From contig NC_091676.1 in assembly GCF_042453785.1 (NCBI RefSeq), positions 1,433,501 through 1,497,500 of the forward strand: a DNA stretch of 64,000 nucleotides, read 5' to 3'. The stretch comes from Malus domestica. Taxonomy: Eukaryota; Streptophyta; Magnoliopsida; Rosales; Rosaceae. Within the stretch, counting starts at the first letter, position 1; each line of letters starts with the position of its first letter. The notes under the pieces were generated by a model. The model worked only from the letters and a program-made list of their open reading frames with translations. It was not told where the DNA came from and searched no databases. Position numbers and translations under genes: made by a program. This document shows positions 9,013 through 22,429 of the stretch, piece by piece.

Positions 9013-12000
9013 TCAATAGTGGGCTGAAAAATATGAAAGTAGGCCCACCAGCGGCGCATTGATGTAAGTGGTGGGCTCGGATTCTTGGAAGAAAGGCCTC
9101 GAGTCCGGGAACGCGTCTGAGCTGTTGGGCCCACCAACCACTGCTCCCACCAGCAAATTTGGGTTGGGATTTGGACTCAAGAAGTATCTAGACCCGGCTT
9201 TACACCCGATACGGGCCGGGTGGGCCTGCACCGATGGTAGCGAGCTGCCCCGGTGGTGTATCCTCTGTGGGTAGCGTGCACCGTATCCCACCATATACGA
9301 CATCCTCAATGGATTATCACCTAGAATGTAGTCCACCTGCATAAAAATCAATTCCAAAATTACAATGTTGTCCTCACATATTCTTGTTCACGTGGGTGCC
9401 CTCCGGATGAAGGTCAGAAAATTAAGGTTAAAGTCAGACAGGACAAGATCAAAATCTAGCCGTTAATTTATCTTCGTTATCTAAAGATGGTCCATGACTG
9501 AATGTATGGTCATAAACTCGTAAGATCATGAGAACTGGCAGAACTCTCGGGCGATTGAAATACTGTCACAATAACATTTCACCGTTGCAATAACATTCCA
9601 TGTCGGAGAGAGACGCATTAGTTTTCATGAATTACCTGGCGTTTGGCCAATTGTTTGAGGAAAGCAGGGGAGGCAGAGGTCTCGCCACATGGCACGTTCT
9701 TATTGGCATGGCTTAGATAGTTGGAGTAGGACAGAAGTAGGAATGAAAGTGAGGTCACATGCTGCATGTTACTACCTCCTGGCTTGAATATCAAGCCACC
9801 TTCAAAAGAGAAAAACTTAAATCAATTTACTAAGCTCAATTAGTGAGTTCCACAAAACAAAACAGAAAAATTAATTAGTAAGTAATTAAAAAAAAAAACA
9901 GAGATTTGCCCATGAAGCAATTAGCATAGTCCTACAAAGTTTATGATCTTATTATTTTATTCTTTGTGATCATAAAAATATCATATACCAGGAGAATATT
10001 GGACTTGAGGATGAGAAAGTCCAGGCAGTATGGAACATATAAACTCATCAGCATTCTGCGTGAAAGATTCGAAATAATCTGCTTTTCCCATAAGCACTTC
10101 CTGCAGCCAAATCCAAAAGCACATTTAATTTTTTGATTTTTCTCTCCTGTAGATGATGACAAACACTGAGACTGACACATGCATTGTGTATAATAGCTAG
10201 GTTTCAATTGCAAAACCAACGAATCGAAATCCGCCATTCATGAATCAAGATAATCCTATTTCATTTTCCAATATTCTTATATTATTATCTATATGCACTG
10301 CAAATAAGATATAGCAGATCGATACTTCCTTGCTTCAGAGCTCCAAGTGACAACAGTTGTAATGTATTCGTGCCGGTAGAAAAGACGCGTGAAAATCATC
10401 TCAACATAATAATGCACATAAAATACAAGAAATATGCGGAAATCATTTTCCCGTAAAAGGATAACAAGATATAATAGAGTGGGAAAAGGATTACGTTTTG
10501 GAATCTGGGACTGGGAACTGAAAGGCCCTTAACAAGGGGTCGCAATCGGTTCCAAGAAAAGTTGGGTTTGTGAGGCAAATAATACGTCTGAAGGGAAGAG
10601 TATGGGAAGAAAGAAGGAAAGAAACCCATCGTCTCGCTCTCAGAAGCCTTTAAGCACATGCATGCAGCAGAGACTCAACTCATTTCGTCCACCCATGGGA
10701 CCCACCAGTCCACATGGAAATGGATGACCACTTTGCTGCTTTTCTCTGATTGAAGGGACAACACAAAGGCAAAATTCCATTCCACCCTAAAGTCACTTCT
10801 ACCCCTCTTGCATTATCTCACTTCCTTCTTATTATCTTTAATCCATCGGGGTAATTTCGACTATGTACTGTCTAACCTAATAATTAGCAATTGAAAGCCT
10901 AATTGTAAGCTAAAAATGGATCTTGTCTTAGATTCACGCACTTTTTTCCTAAATTTTCTCGACTATTTTTTTTCTACATGTTTTTTAACTTTACATGACA
11001 AATGCTTTGCCTGTTGAGTTATTAAATCCAATTTGCACTGAGATGTACGGATCGCACCACCACTTAAAATACAAAGATCTTTGTTTGCTTAACATATTCG
11101 AGTTGCTCAAAACGGTATGCCAAAAGGGTCCACAAGACAACCAAAAACCACGGTGCACACATTGGATAATGTTAATTATTTGCACAAACTCTATGTGACA
11201 TAAAAGTTAATGGTATATTTTTATCAGCGATGAGAAATGAGGGGAGACAAGGGAGTCGAGTGAAAAGGCGAAAAAGAAAGTTAAGTCCTTCATGACCGTT
11301 TGATTATTGATTAAACGGAAATGGTTGAGGATTCGGATGATTCAAGTGGAAGGGATGCGGAGAAATCCTTTTCAAGTTCCTACATTTAGACATAATTCCA
11401 AAGCACGTGATACACAGACCATACCACCTATTTTGCGAGAAATTTTTAATTGTGACGGGAATACAAGTGATATTCCACGTGTTTTAATAGAAGTGGTGAA
11501 AACTTTTATTTCTTAAGTTATTTACTTTTTAGCACATGTATCTTACCATTTGTATAATGACACATGGTGTACCATCTCGTATACCGATCACACTGAAAAA
11601 TCTTATATAATTTTACAGTAACGCAACAATTAAAGAAATGGTTGCAACATTCCATACAGGAACATAAAGCCAAAAAAGAATAAAAACACAGATTGAGACA
11701 AACAATAAAATTATATTTAAATAATCAATAAAGTTGGTAGCACAATGATTAAGGAGTGATAAAGAAATAATTAAGAAATTAAGGCTAGATTTGTTTAGCT
11801 TAAGTACCTTGGAAATGAGGACGTTAATCCCAGCATGCTTGTTGTCCCAACCAAACTCATTAATCGTATCACCTGCTCGCAACACCACCTCGTTCTTCAC
11901 TATATATTCTCTGTATACGCGCCTCCTCGATGCCTTGTGCAGCCACACTGCTCCCCACAGCAACTCATCCTAAAGTATATTAATCCAATTACATTAAGCT

Positions 12001-13073
12001 AAGAAATTAGATTTCTAAAAACGTTACGGAGACGGGCCAACGTTTCACTACTTAATTATATCGATATTGCATTTAATAAGTTATTTACTAACACGGACTT
12101 GTAAGTTTTATCGTAAAAAGTTTCGGTATATGAGTCAGTTTTGTTGACCTGGAAGCCGTTCACGTCGCAGTAAAAAGGGCACACGGCATGGTGCAGGCTC
12201 GCGCTGTACGCACCCCGGTGCCTGTCAGCAAACTCGAACACCTGCGTCGCAGATTTTACTTTTTTTACTTTTTACCCAAAGTTAATAAAACAAACGAAGT
12301 GAACAGTTAAGTGAGTGAGTGACAGCGACGTACCCTAACGGCTCGATTGAGGAGGAATCTAGAGTAAGCCGGGTCACGTGATCTGAACACGATAGAAGCA
12401 GCGGCGAGAGCAGCGGCTGTTTCGCCTGCCACGTCAGACCCCGGGTGGTTCTTATCGATCTTGTACACAGCGCGTGACGTGTCCATGTCCTCCGGCCGCT
12501 CCCAGCAGTTGTGGTCCGAGTACGGGTCGCCGACCTGGACAAAAACGACGTCGGGCACCGCCGTCGCCTTGAGGAGGTAGTCGGAGCCCCATTTCACGGC
12601 CCGAACCGCGTTCTTCAGCTCCGGACCCATGGTTCTCCCGAAGTCGATGACGCTCCACGCCAGCAACGTCGTCGTGAATGCCATTGGAAATCCGAACTTT
12701 ACGTTGTCGCCGGCGTCGTAGTAGCCGCCCGATAAGTCCACCTGACGTTGGTATTAGTAAATGCAATGTCAGAAAAAAAATAAAAAATAACTCGGCGTTT
12801 GAGAAATGTGGGAGTGTGAAGGGAATGGGAACTTACTCCGGCGGCGGACCCGTCGTGCAATGCGGAGTCGCGGCGCCATTTTAGGCGTTGATCCGGGGGG
12901 AGCTTGCCGGAGCGTTGGCCTTCGAAGAAGAGGATGCTCTTGCGGAGAGCGTCGTGGTAGTCGTGGGTGGCGGCGCTGGTTGAGTGGAAAAGAAGAGAAA
13001 GGAGGAAGAGGGCTGCTAGAGGGGCGCGAAATGCGGAAACATTCCCCGGGAGGCAGAGGAGGTTTCGCGCCAT
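9013..13073 (-). CDS. GH9 endo-beta-1,4-glucanase (cellulase), secreted, class-B type
   Basis: Seven exons on the minus strand: 12837-13073, 12334-12741, 12149-12241, 11808-11969, 9989-10100, 9636-9799, 9013-9336. All have GT-AG borders and sum to 1500 bp, 499 residues plus stop, the usual length for plant class B enzymes (no membrane anchor, no CBM49). The N-terminus is a signal peptide ([15 protein letters not shown]). The GH9 catalytic domain follows: DAGD at 88-91 (nucleophile/base region), [12 protein letters not shown] near 180, VDYILGDN at 393-400, catalytic His at 420 in HHRGSS, and Asp470 and Glu479 in the PDSR...SEPTTY signature near the C-terminus. Known role: secreted hydrolysis of amorphous beta-1,4-glucan in wall loosening, abscission or ripening. 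An in-frame ATG 30 bp upstream ([10 protein letters not shown]) is possible, but 13073 leaves a better signal peptide. Intron 4 (1.7 kb) is long and holds a MITE. It looks functional. Confidence 0.92.
11437..11604. mobile_element. hAT-like MITE in endoglucanase intron 4
   Basis: About 168 bp with imperfect terminal inverted repeats (GAGAAATTTTTAATTGTGAC at the left; GATCACACTGAAAAATCTTA at the right). The interior matches the MITE at 60238-60399 over most of its length (shared GTGTACCA and ACACATGGTG-like tracts). An 8-bp target repeat is only weakly visible. It is far from both splice sites. Confidence 0.6.
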
Positions 13074-13128
13074 TTTTGTTGGTGGTGGAGGGGAGCAGAG
13101 CACACTAAACAGCAGCCGTCTTGGGTTC

Positions 13129-13136
13129 TTTTATAA
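13129..13136 (-). promoter_or_regulatory. Putative TATA box of GH9 gene
   Basis: TTATAAAA on the minus strand, 56-63 bp before the chosen ATG and followed by a CT/CA-rich leader. The position and sequence suit a plant core promoter. Confidence 0.55.
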
Positions 13137-15069
13137 CGAAAAGGCGTCATTGGATTCCAGAGGCTAGGCCAATGGGGTTGGAACACGTGGAGGGAGGTTA
13201 CTGGATCTGCTCGGATTCCAATGCAGGACATGCGTGACTGGGTCGCTTCGAGTCTCTCTGACTCGTTGGACCGGGTTTGGAGAGAAGCGGTGTTTAAATT
13301 GAAAATTTTAACAAAATTTTTTATTTATTTTAACGAAAAATTATATTTTTATATTAAAAAATCGATTATATAACTATTTATTTTATCATTTATATTGTTA
13401 TTTTCGTTAAAATTTAAAAATTTTAAACTTTTTTCATTAATTTTTCTATCTAAATTTGTTTGCAAGGTAATAAACCCGAAAGATTGTAGAATCGACGGTG
13501 GATTAGATTTGTGAATTTAATGGACGAAATGATGAGTTAAATTATGGGGGAGGTGGATGGTCCATGGTGCGATGGGTGGGATACACGTGGAAGGCTGGAG
13601 GGGTGTCGGCCCCTCAATGTACGACAAGATTATACTCTCCTCTCCAAGACAGACTCTTATAAGATTAGAATACGTTTTTGTATCATTTCGTGTCAATTAT
13701 GTATATCATGATCCATTATATTTTTACGACTTAGTAAGCTGTGAGGTAGTCATTTCACAAAAAATTCTCACCGCCTGCCTCTCTCAGGGTGTCAATATAT
13801 ATTAAATGTATTTCTTTACCTGTTTTAACTGATTCACATAATCCTCGCATTATTTTTTTACAATGCGTTACTTTGGTGTTCTTGTTTCTATACGGTCATT
13901 TTACGTTCTAGTTTTCAATGGATATTTGTAGAGATATTGAGGAGTGGGAGAGAGAGAGGAGAGAGAGGAGAGAAGGGGACCAATGCGAATACGTGATTGA
14001 TAGAGGCGTACATGTGATCTTCGATTCGGTGCTACGGTAGTTGTGCAAAAGTATTTCAAATCGGGAAGAATTTTTCTAAAAGGCAAGTACGTACGAAGAT
14101 GGTATGTGTACAGTAATTGTACAAATGGATTTCAACGGAAGATATACAGATAGACGATAAATGCTATGGGATATTTCCCTTAAAGTGTGACTCTTTATAG
14201 ATTTTCTGTCATTTCATAATTTAACGTCAATTCTTTTATGTCAACATTATAAAAGATTGTATCAAAAATATGATGTGGCATATAATTTGTCGAGAGTCCC
14301 ACTTTTGAGATGGTCTCTCTTAACGTTTCTCATAGATTATAAATAGATAAATGACAGAACTTGCACGTCAACTCTCAACTCTAAATCCAATTGCAAAAAA
14401 CATATGAACAAATCAAACATAACCACAAACTTGCAGTTCAAGTAGTTGGCTGCTAAATTAAGCTCTTATTAGTGTTTATAATTTTGTGGGTTGATAAATT
14501 TGCTAATTTGAGTTTATTGTGTTTTTGAGCGAGGTTCTCTACACCTCATGATGTCTTCTTGTAGTTTTGTTTTTTTGTTGACCGTTTAATCCCGTTGTTA
14601 ATGAAAATCTACGCAAGCACCCCTGTAGTAATTTTGATAACAAACAATTGATGCAAAAGCCCTAATCAATATGTGATATTTATAGGCTCCGGAGTTTGAA
14701 GGTAGATACAAATGTGTAGGTTCCCCAATTAAGGTAGAGAATGTATATGTATGTGGCACTGCTGCTGCGAATATTTTTATTTTTTTAACAAACGATAGTA
14801 TCTATACTAAAAGGTGGAGGTGAGCTTAGCCTCACAATATGCTAACAATAACATAGTTCAAGTTTGCATTTAGCGAGAATCGAATATAAGGCCTCTTACT
14901 TACCAGTGAAAAAAAAAATCATTATACCATAGTACTAAATGGTACACCGTTGAAAATTCTGGATCACCTTTTTAGTCATCAATTTAATTATGCATGTGAC
15001 TTGTGACTTATTGCAGTTGAATGAATGGAAGAAAATATCAATTCTATGTTGAAAACAATATAAAGTATA

Positions 15070-15101
<32 letters not shown>

Positions 15102-18006
15102 TTAGTATTAATCAATCAATTATTCAACATGTGAAACCTGATGCTACTTTTGTTTTTTGCCGTTTTCCAATCCGTATTGTTGTCCGGTTTAAATCATCTC
15201 CAATGCACCGAATAGTTAAACCCCATTTATAGCGAAAAACGTCCCCGTTATCTAAGCGACCCCACCTAAAAGAGCTCTAATAATCACATATAGAATTGAG
15301 TGCCTGACTGCCTTTATTGTGATTTCAAGAATGCGATTATGCGATGAACTTTTTTCCCACTAAACCCGAAATTTTTGCAAGTACAAACCCGAAACTTATA
15401 ATTTTTGAACGTGTGTGGTGCTAATTACATATCTCTTTTTAACTCTATGTATTTTTTTTTTTAATTTTTGTTATTTGATTCTCTTCGATTCATTATATTC
15501 AATTGTTGAAAATTAAAAGATGTATTAAAGGTAAAACTGGATGTGTGAATAGCGTCATTTTTTTAAAATCAGATGCTTCTTGGGCCAATAAAATGGATAC
15601 GGCTCGGTATGTATTTTCAATGGGTTTAGAGTTAATCAATTTTCTCCGGTGCATGGGCCTTTAAATGGGCTTCTACAGAGAAGCGGTGAGATGGGTTGGT
15701 GGTCGTCTGAACAAAAAGAACGCTTTTGAAGACTTTCCCTCCAGCTTTTGTTTATTGCGGGGTTAATTTTTGAGGAGGATCCCCATTTTTGAACTCGCTA
15801 TGTATTGCATTTTAACTATTCGAACCATCTTATTGTATATTGTTGCAAAATATTAATCACATCTAAAATGATCGAGATTTTTAATTTGTAATAAGGAAAT
15901 TTGACGGACATGGGCGTCTTAAGAACAACAAAAATTTTTGGCATATAAAGAAATAACAAAATTTCATGATCAGAACCAAATAGATAAAATTAGATGATTT
16001 TGATGATTGTAGACATGGCAAGTCAGTGACCCAAAGGTAATCAAGTTCTAATATCAAGGACATTCACTCGACTCATCAATTATTGACCATAGTCAGATTT
16101 GTTGTCCGACAGTCATACCATGTGTTCACAAGGCCATACACAAAAAATAAAGACCCCATGTATTTTTGTATCACTTGAATTTTTACTCGAAAGAAGTGTG
16201 CCGTACATGAACTGCGGTGGCCAAGAATTCTTCAAACGATAGGAATAGGATGATAGGATTGTAAAAAGAAAAATAGATAAAGAAAAGAAGAAGAAGAAGA
16301 AGGAGAAGAAGAAGACAGGCTTTTCTTTCGGCCTAGCCAGGCAAAGGTTAATCAAATGTTCGTTCACATTGCTCATTACCTCAACTGTACTCGATTGGGC
16401 TCGTGATATAGAATATTGATTCAAATGCTCTTTATTCACGGGTGACATTTTCCCATGTCTAACGCAATTGAATTAGGCTAAATGTTGTTTTATCTTTGAC
16501 AATGAAGCGTTGCCCATAGGGCGTGGGCCATTGGAATTTAAGACTCATTTTGGATCTTTGTGTTCGGAGCTCGTAGTTCGAGAAATCTGGATTACTCAAT
16601 TTCAATTATACGACATCTATTAGTCTATCACATTGATCCACTTCACAACAATCCAAAAACTTGAACAATCTGAATCTTTTTTTTTCTCTCTCTCTTGAAC
16701 AATCCGAATCTCTAAGTCAATGTGCTTTGGACATAAAGATTCGGAATGGATCTCATTCCCACCATTTATACATGATTTACCCATTGGAAGTAGGTTTATA
16801 TAGATGAAATCATGATTATTCATTTTCAATTGCTAATCTATATTATGTTAAAACATAAGCTTACTTAATACAACTTAACATTAAACTCGTTGTAAATACA
16901 CATTGTTATATGCGTTAATATGAGTTAAAATGGAGGGTGCCGAATTATTTGCTTGATTTTTATGTGCTTGACTCCTCATATGGGTTTATAGTTAACACAT
17001 CACTCTTAAAATTTGAATGAGATGTCATGTGGATATAAAATCGAACAGAGAATCCAAATCTAAAACTTTGATATCTTTTAATCAAGGCCGAGTACCACTA
17101 AACCTAATGATCACATGCAACACAACCTGGCTATGTGATGTGATCCCTCAATCATGATTATGCATGTTTCTCTTTTGAAAAAGGTTCAATTTTGAACAAA
17201 GAAAACCTGCCCCGGCCCCGCAGATAAACACAAATTCATTTCAAGCTTTTCCATGTCTCCCTCATCATCAAGATTCGTTTGTAGTGAGTCAATTGCGGCG
17301 ATGAGCTCGTGAATCAATCGTACATACCTTCTCCCAAAAGCTTCAAGATTAAGTTGAGATTAGGATCACATTAGCTTAATCGAAAGAGTCGAAGGAAATA
17401 CACACCTGTTTGAGAATGTTTTGCTTTCACTAGTGGTGAAACGTAAGTATGTCTATATTTGAAAGAATTAAAGGAAATACACATTTGTTTGAGAATGTTT
17501 TTATACAAAATACTTCTACTTATAAGCGTTTCGTTGACGCTATTATAAAAAAGATTAACATTTGTATAGTAATTTTGCATGCTTCTGGCTATAAGTAACT
17601 CGAAAATACTTGTTACTTTTTAAAACTCAAATGCTTTTATTCATACGATGTGTGGTGCAACACTAGAACTAATAATCGAGTATTTGGAATTGGGACCCTA
17701 CACAATAATGCTACAAAGTTGGCACGCTTAGCAATAGTAGCATTAGTGGGGCACCTTCCTCAGACCTAGTGTCCCAAGCCCAACTAACGCACCCAACCGC
17801 CCTACCCGCCCACAGGACTAAAATGGTACGCCACCAGCCGTCCAATTATCCAGATCATTATCCTTGTGGATGTTTCCATTGCATCTTAGCCGTTGATGGT
17901 GCAACTACTCTGCTACGTACATAAACCCCCCCAACCCTCGTATCATGGAGCTCAAGAAGCGGAGTCTTCTGTTTTCATTCAATAATACTCTCTATTCCCA
18001 CACACC
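13137..18006. other. 4.9-kb gene-poor region
   Basis: No coding exon recognised on either strand. Simple repeats occur: GA-rich at about 13941-13980, (TG)n(TA)n at about 15069-15100, and a GAA tract at about 16275-16315. Positions 14790-14950 resemble a dispersed plant repeat (AATCGAATATAAGGCCTCTTACTTA and neighbours), and 14165-14335 may be a MITE. The last 100 bp is the presumed promoter of the PMEI gene (ACGTACATAAACC near 17915). Confidence 0.5.
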
Positions 18007-18642
18007 ATGAACACCAACCGCATGTACACCCACTCCCTCCTCCCCCAACTCTCCTTCACCTTCCTCTTCTTCCTCCTCTCCCACCCCATTCCCACCGTCG
18101 GACTCCCATCCAAAGACTCGGAATTCATCCGTACAAGCTGCGGCACAACTCTGTACCCTCACCTCTGCTACACCTCCCTGTCCCGCTTCGCCAGCGCCGT
18201 CCAGGACAACCCGACTCTGCTCGCCAAGGTAGCCATCGGCGTCAGCCTCGCCAGGGCCCGCCGCATGGCTGCCTACTTCTCCAACATATCCCGTCAAGCT
18301 GACTACGGCGCCCACCCTCGAGCCGCCTCAGCCCTCCACGACTGCTTCTCCAACTTCGGCGACGCAGTCGACGAGATTCGAGGATCCCTCAAGCAGATGC
18401 GCCAGCTCAGTTCCACTGCAAACTCAAGAGGCGGATCCTCGTCATTCCGGTTCCAGATGAGCAACGTCCAGACGTGGATGAGCGCCGCGCTTACCGACGA
18501 GGAGACCTGTACGGACGGGTTTGATGACGTGGAGAATGGGCCCCTCAAGACCGACGTGTCGAACCGGGTTGAGAATGTGAAGAAGGTTACAAGCAATGCC
18601 CTTGCGCTCGTTAATAGCGTTGCTGAGAAGGGCGCGCCCTGA
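18007..18642 (+). CDS. Pectin methylesterase/invertase inhibitor (PMEI), secreted
   Basis: A single exon of 211 residues. The signal peptide covers about residues 1-32 (SFTFLFFLLSHPIPTVG). The PMEI domain has the four hallmark cysteines: Cys45 and Cys54 (RTSCGTTLYPHLC) and the later pair Cys113 (ALHDC) and Cys168 (EETC). The C-terminal helix NALALVNSVAE is typical. Known role: apoplastic four-helix-bundle inhibitor of pectin methylesterase or of cell-wall/vacuolar invertase. Group features such as SLKQM and TWMSAAL resemble the plant '21 kDa protein' subfamily, but the target enzyme cannot be told from sequence. It is intronless, as the family usually is. The ATG at 18007 gives the best signal peptide; an in-frame ATG at 18022 is possible. 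Two decayed paralogues lie downstream (29602 and 60190). Confidence 0.92.
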   Translation: MNTNRMYTHSLLPQLSFTFLFFLLSHPIPTVGLPSKDSEFIRTSCGTTLYPHLCYTSLSRFASAVQDNPTLLAKVAIGVSLARARRMAAYFSNISRQADYGAHPRAASALHDCFSNFGDAVDEIRGSLKQMRQLSSTANSRGGSSSFRFQMSNVQTWMSAALTDEETCTDGFDDVENGPLKTDVSNRVENVKKVTSNALALVNSVAEKGAP

Positions 18643-19016
18643 TAAAAGTCGAGCCTCCATCTCTGGTTTTGGTAGTCTTTGGCTGTTGGAGTAGTTGATT
18701 AGTAAGTTAATCAATGAAGATTAGTAGAGATTTATATCAAACTTTACCGTCTGTTTTCGTTGTGTGTTAATGTTGTTGTAATATATTTTGGTCTAATTGG
18801 TGATTTGTAATTTTCCAATTGCTATGGTTGTAGACTTGTAGTTTATTAGGGTCCATAAAAAAATTAGAAGAAGTTAATCGGGGAGGAACTTTATGAGGGT
18901 AAATTACCTATTAGAGACTTTACTATTAAATCTTCTAATTCCAATTACGAATTCATTAGGCCCTTTTTGAACCGCTTCTAAGATTGATAATTTTTTTAAT
19001 CGAGAACTACACCAAT
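18643..19016. other. 3' flank of PMEI gene
   Basis: Presumed 3' untranslated region and AT-rich spacer. No gene is seen. The stretch after 18880 starts to resemble the AT-rich sequence that was duplicated at the edge of the following MULE. Confidence 0.35.
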
Positions 19017-19061
19017 TATCATAATATAAGTTATTAAATATTTTGTAAAACAAAAATTTTA

Positions 19062-20832
19062 GGGTAAATTACATAATACCCCTTCAGGTTTGAGATTTAT
19101 TACAACCTCATACAACATCTTTAAAACATTACACTTTCATACCTCACATACTATTTTGTTTCAATATAGTACCTCCATTACATTTTTCATCATTTGATTC
19201 GTTAAGAGCTGACGTGGTTACCATAATATTTCGTAAAACATTTCAGTTGTCATAATATAAGTTGTTCAATATTTTGTAAAACAAAAATTTTAGGGTAAAT
19301 TACATAATACCCCTCAAGTTTGAGGTCTATTACAACCTCATACAACATCTTTTAAAACATTTCACTTTCATACCTCACCAACTATTTTATTTCAATATAA
19401 TACCTCCGTTACATTTTTCATCTATTAATTCGTTAATAGCTAACGTGGTTACCACATTTCTGTCACGTGGAATTATTTTATTATTTTTTTTAAACCTAAA
19501 TCTTCTCAAAAAAAAAAAAAAAAAAAAAAAAAAACTGAAAAACGCAGAACCCACCCATCTTCTCCCTCCCTAACTGAGCCTCCCAACCACCTCCCTCATC
19601 TCCAACCTTTTCTCTCTTCTCACCATCGTCTCCCTCATCTGCATCAAAACCGCCTCTGGCACGGCTTCGTTTTGGCTCTTCTCTGACGCCTAGCACAGCG
19701 ATAGCAGCTCTCCTGCCATGTACTCCGTCACCCAGTCCGAGATCTTCATAAACGCATAACTCACACCAACTTTTGCCACGTCCCACCTCCAATGCCAGCT
19801 TCGACGCCGTCTACGTCCCAGCTATCCCAGTTATTCCAGCTCATGCTCTACAAGTCCAATGACTCTTTTCCATTATCCAAACCAGACCACCCTTTAAACC
19901 CGTCAGCGCTTGAGTTCAACTCGACCCATGAACCCTTATTGCGACGAGGCTCCAATATACTCCCAGACCTCTTAGTGCCTTGAGCAATGCGGAGCACTCG
20001 AGCCCGATGACCGAGCTTTCCTAGTTGCTTCGTATGAGAACAGATGAGTGTTTATTGCAATTTGAGTTTTTACAAGCTTGAATTGCAGAGAGAGAAGATT
20101 AGGATTTTTACGAGCTTGAATAGCAGAGAGAGCAAAGCTTCGAGTTGGGGAAGTTGAAATTAGGGTTTTTACAAGCTTGACTCGTAGAAAGAAGATTGAA
20201 TTGTAGAGAATCGGGGTGTGATTTCAAGGGTTTCGAGGGTGTGGGTGTGGATGTGGTTTTGGTGGTGAAGGCAAGGGGGACGGATGAAGGGTGAAGGAAT
20301 TAGAGTGCAGATGTGGTTTTGGTGGTGAAGGGAGGGGGGACGGACGGAGAGGGAAGATGAGGTTTTGTTGATGGATGAAGGGAACACATGGAAGGGTGAG
20401 AGCCAATGGAGGTGAGGTAGCCGACGGCTCTGTGGGATCTGAGGAGGAAGGCACCATTTTTATGGGTGTGAGTTCTTCTAGGCGTCGGATGTGGAGAGAG
20501 CGGGGAGGGAGGGAGGGAGGGAGGGTGGGTGGGTGGGGTGCAGGAAATGGAGGTGAGTTGGGGGGGGGAGGAGATGGGTTATGGGGATTATTTTTTATTT
20601 TTATAATAATTTTTCTTTAATTAATTATTTTTAAATGTATAATTTTTTTTTTTGCCACGTAGCACAAATGTGGCAGCCACGTCAGCTCTTAACGGATCAA
20701 TGGATGGAAAATGTAACGGAGATGCTATATTGAAATAAAATAGTAGGTGAGGTATGAAAGTGAAATGTTTTAAAGATATTGTATGATGTTGTAATATACC
20801 TCAAACCTGAGGGGGTATTATGTAATTTACCC
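19062..20832. mobile_element. MULE with about 180-bp TIRs and unrelated insert (Pack-MULE candidate)
   Basis: Terminal inverted repeats of about 180 bp: the left one begins GGGTAAATTACATAATACCCC and reads into CTAACGTGGTTACC; the right one ends GGTATTATGTAATTTACCC. The left end is present twice, because a segment of about 230 bp (19017-19247) is tandemly repeated at 19248-19480. The inner copy starts at 19293 and the outer at 19062. Flanks of the inner copy are AAAATTTTA (19284-19292) and AAATTTTTA (20833-20841), a 9-bp repeat with one mismatch. Positions 19534-20600 are GC-richer, strongly strand-asymmetric (C/T-rich then G-rich) and unlike the TIRs, as expected of captured genomic DNA. I did not recognise the donor gene and there is no transposase. 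Confidence 0.6.
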
Positions 20833-20914
20833 AAATTTTTAACTACTTATATTACGACATTTGTTGTATCATGCCGTATACTCGGCGAAACATTTCTCCC
20901 TTTTTAGTATTAAA

Positions 20915-21171
20915 ATGATTTTTTTCTTGTTAAATTAATATTATCTGAAAATTTATTAGAGAAAATTATTTATCTAATTTCTTCGTTTTTTTTTTAAGGA
21001 AGCGTTGTATTGAATACTTTAACTCATTCAGAGTTACATATGTCTTGAAGATGATATGATATGTGATTAAAATGGATCTTTTCCCATATAATGACGTTTC
21101 TTTCTCGTAGTGCATAAACCCTCCCACTTAAAATGTGATTTTTTTCTTGTTAATTAATTTTATTTGAAAAC
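20915..21171 (+). repeat. Extra copy of the PMEI2 pseudogene promoter
   Basis: The segment with TTATCTAATTTCTTCG, then AAAATGGATCTTTTCCC, ATATAATGACGTTTCTTTC and CATAAACCCTCCCACT recurs at 29184-29563, directly before the PMEI pseudogene start. The two copies were adjacent before the 8-kb gypsy element inserted at 21171/29184. This is a local tandem duplication of a promoter of roughly 220 bp or more. Confidence 0.7.
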
Positions 21172-21906
21172 TGTGGTGCCAAAAATATTCACTAGGCGAC
21201 ACGTGGACTTTTGGACAAAAGAGGACAAAAATACCCTTGAGGCATACCGGGATTCCTACGCGCAAGCAGCGAGAAATTATTTTTCAATCAAGTTAAAAGT
21301 GCCCAAAAAAGGTAATAATTAAAAACCTCTTTCATCAAATCCTTTCTATAAGGTATTTCCCAAAACCTAGTATTTTCTATTTCATTATTTAGCTAATCAA
21401 TTAGCTAAATAATATATACCTACCATATCTCCTAAAATCATCCTTAATAGTCAATAAAATCACCCAAATTGATAGTCAAAACCGGCCACCACCATTCCCA
21501 TCCTCACCTTTCCCATTTTCCTTATTAAAATAGTCATTCATTTTTATAACCACCCATTTATTCTTTTCATATTTAATTAGCCAATAAATTGGCTAATTAA
21601 ACATGAAATTGAACCCCACAAAAAACCTTTAGTGGCTGGTTACTTTTATTCAAAATTGGGCAATGCCTAACTCTATAAATAGGCACCTATTCTCACCAAA
21701 AAATCAATTCCAACACTTTGGCAAAAATCCCAAAATTCTCTAAGCACTCTTTCTCTCTAAATTCTAACTTTGGCATCAGAGGTTCTTCGGCCAAAGCCCC
21801 CCCATTCATCGTGGGCGCATCAGGCTCTTGGCCTTAACCTAAGGTGTTAATTGTTTTGTAGGTGCAAAATTGTCCAAGATCAAGGAGGAAGAAATTTGCA
21901 TCCACA
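21172..21906 (+). repeat. 5' LTR of the 8.0-kb gypsy element
   Basis: 735 bp, beginning TGTGGTGCC and ending GCATCCACA. It nearly matches 28447-29183. A TATA-like CTCTATAAATAGG at about 21672 is a plausible LTR promoter. Confidence 0.92.
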
Positions 21907-22429
21907 AATTGGTGCTTTCATTGAGAGTTGAAATCCATACTCGTAGAAGACTCTCGCACAAAAAGGTTTTTTCTTTATTTTCTAGTCCATTTGAATATTT
22001 TTCATACGTTCTTATTATTAGAATTTTTTACTTGCAAAGGTTCTTTGATAAAACGTATAAGCAAAATATAATGGCTAGAAATTTAGAAAATTCCACAAGT
22101 GAAAATTCTAATGTTTAAGAAATGGGATTGTGAAGATCCGTGAGGCTAAATGCGACAATAAGTGGAACAGCGCCACCACCACTAGTTTCCACCACGGGAA
22201 CCACCACGGTGGCTACCTCGGTAGCCACCCATGGCGAGGTCCGTGGTGCCTTCACCAGGGCCCGAACTGTGCCATCCAAGGCTCACGGCACCAAGGCCAC
22301 AGCCCAAGCCGTGCCATCCAAGCTTGCACGCGTCCGAGCCCAAGCCTCGCATTTGCATGCATCACATACTAAGCAGTTTGCTCTCGCCAAGCAACCTGCT
22401 CTAGTGGCCTAGCCTGCTCCCGCCAAGCA

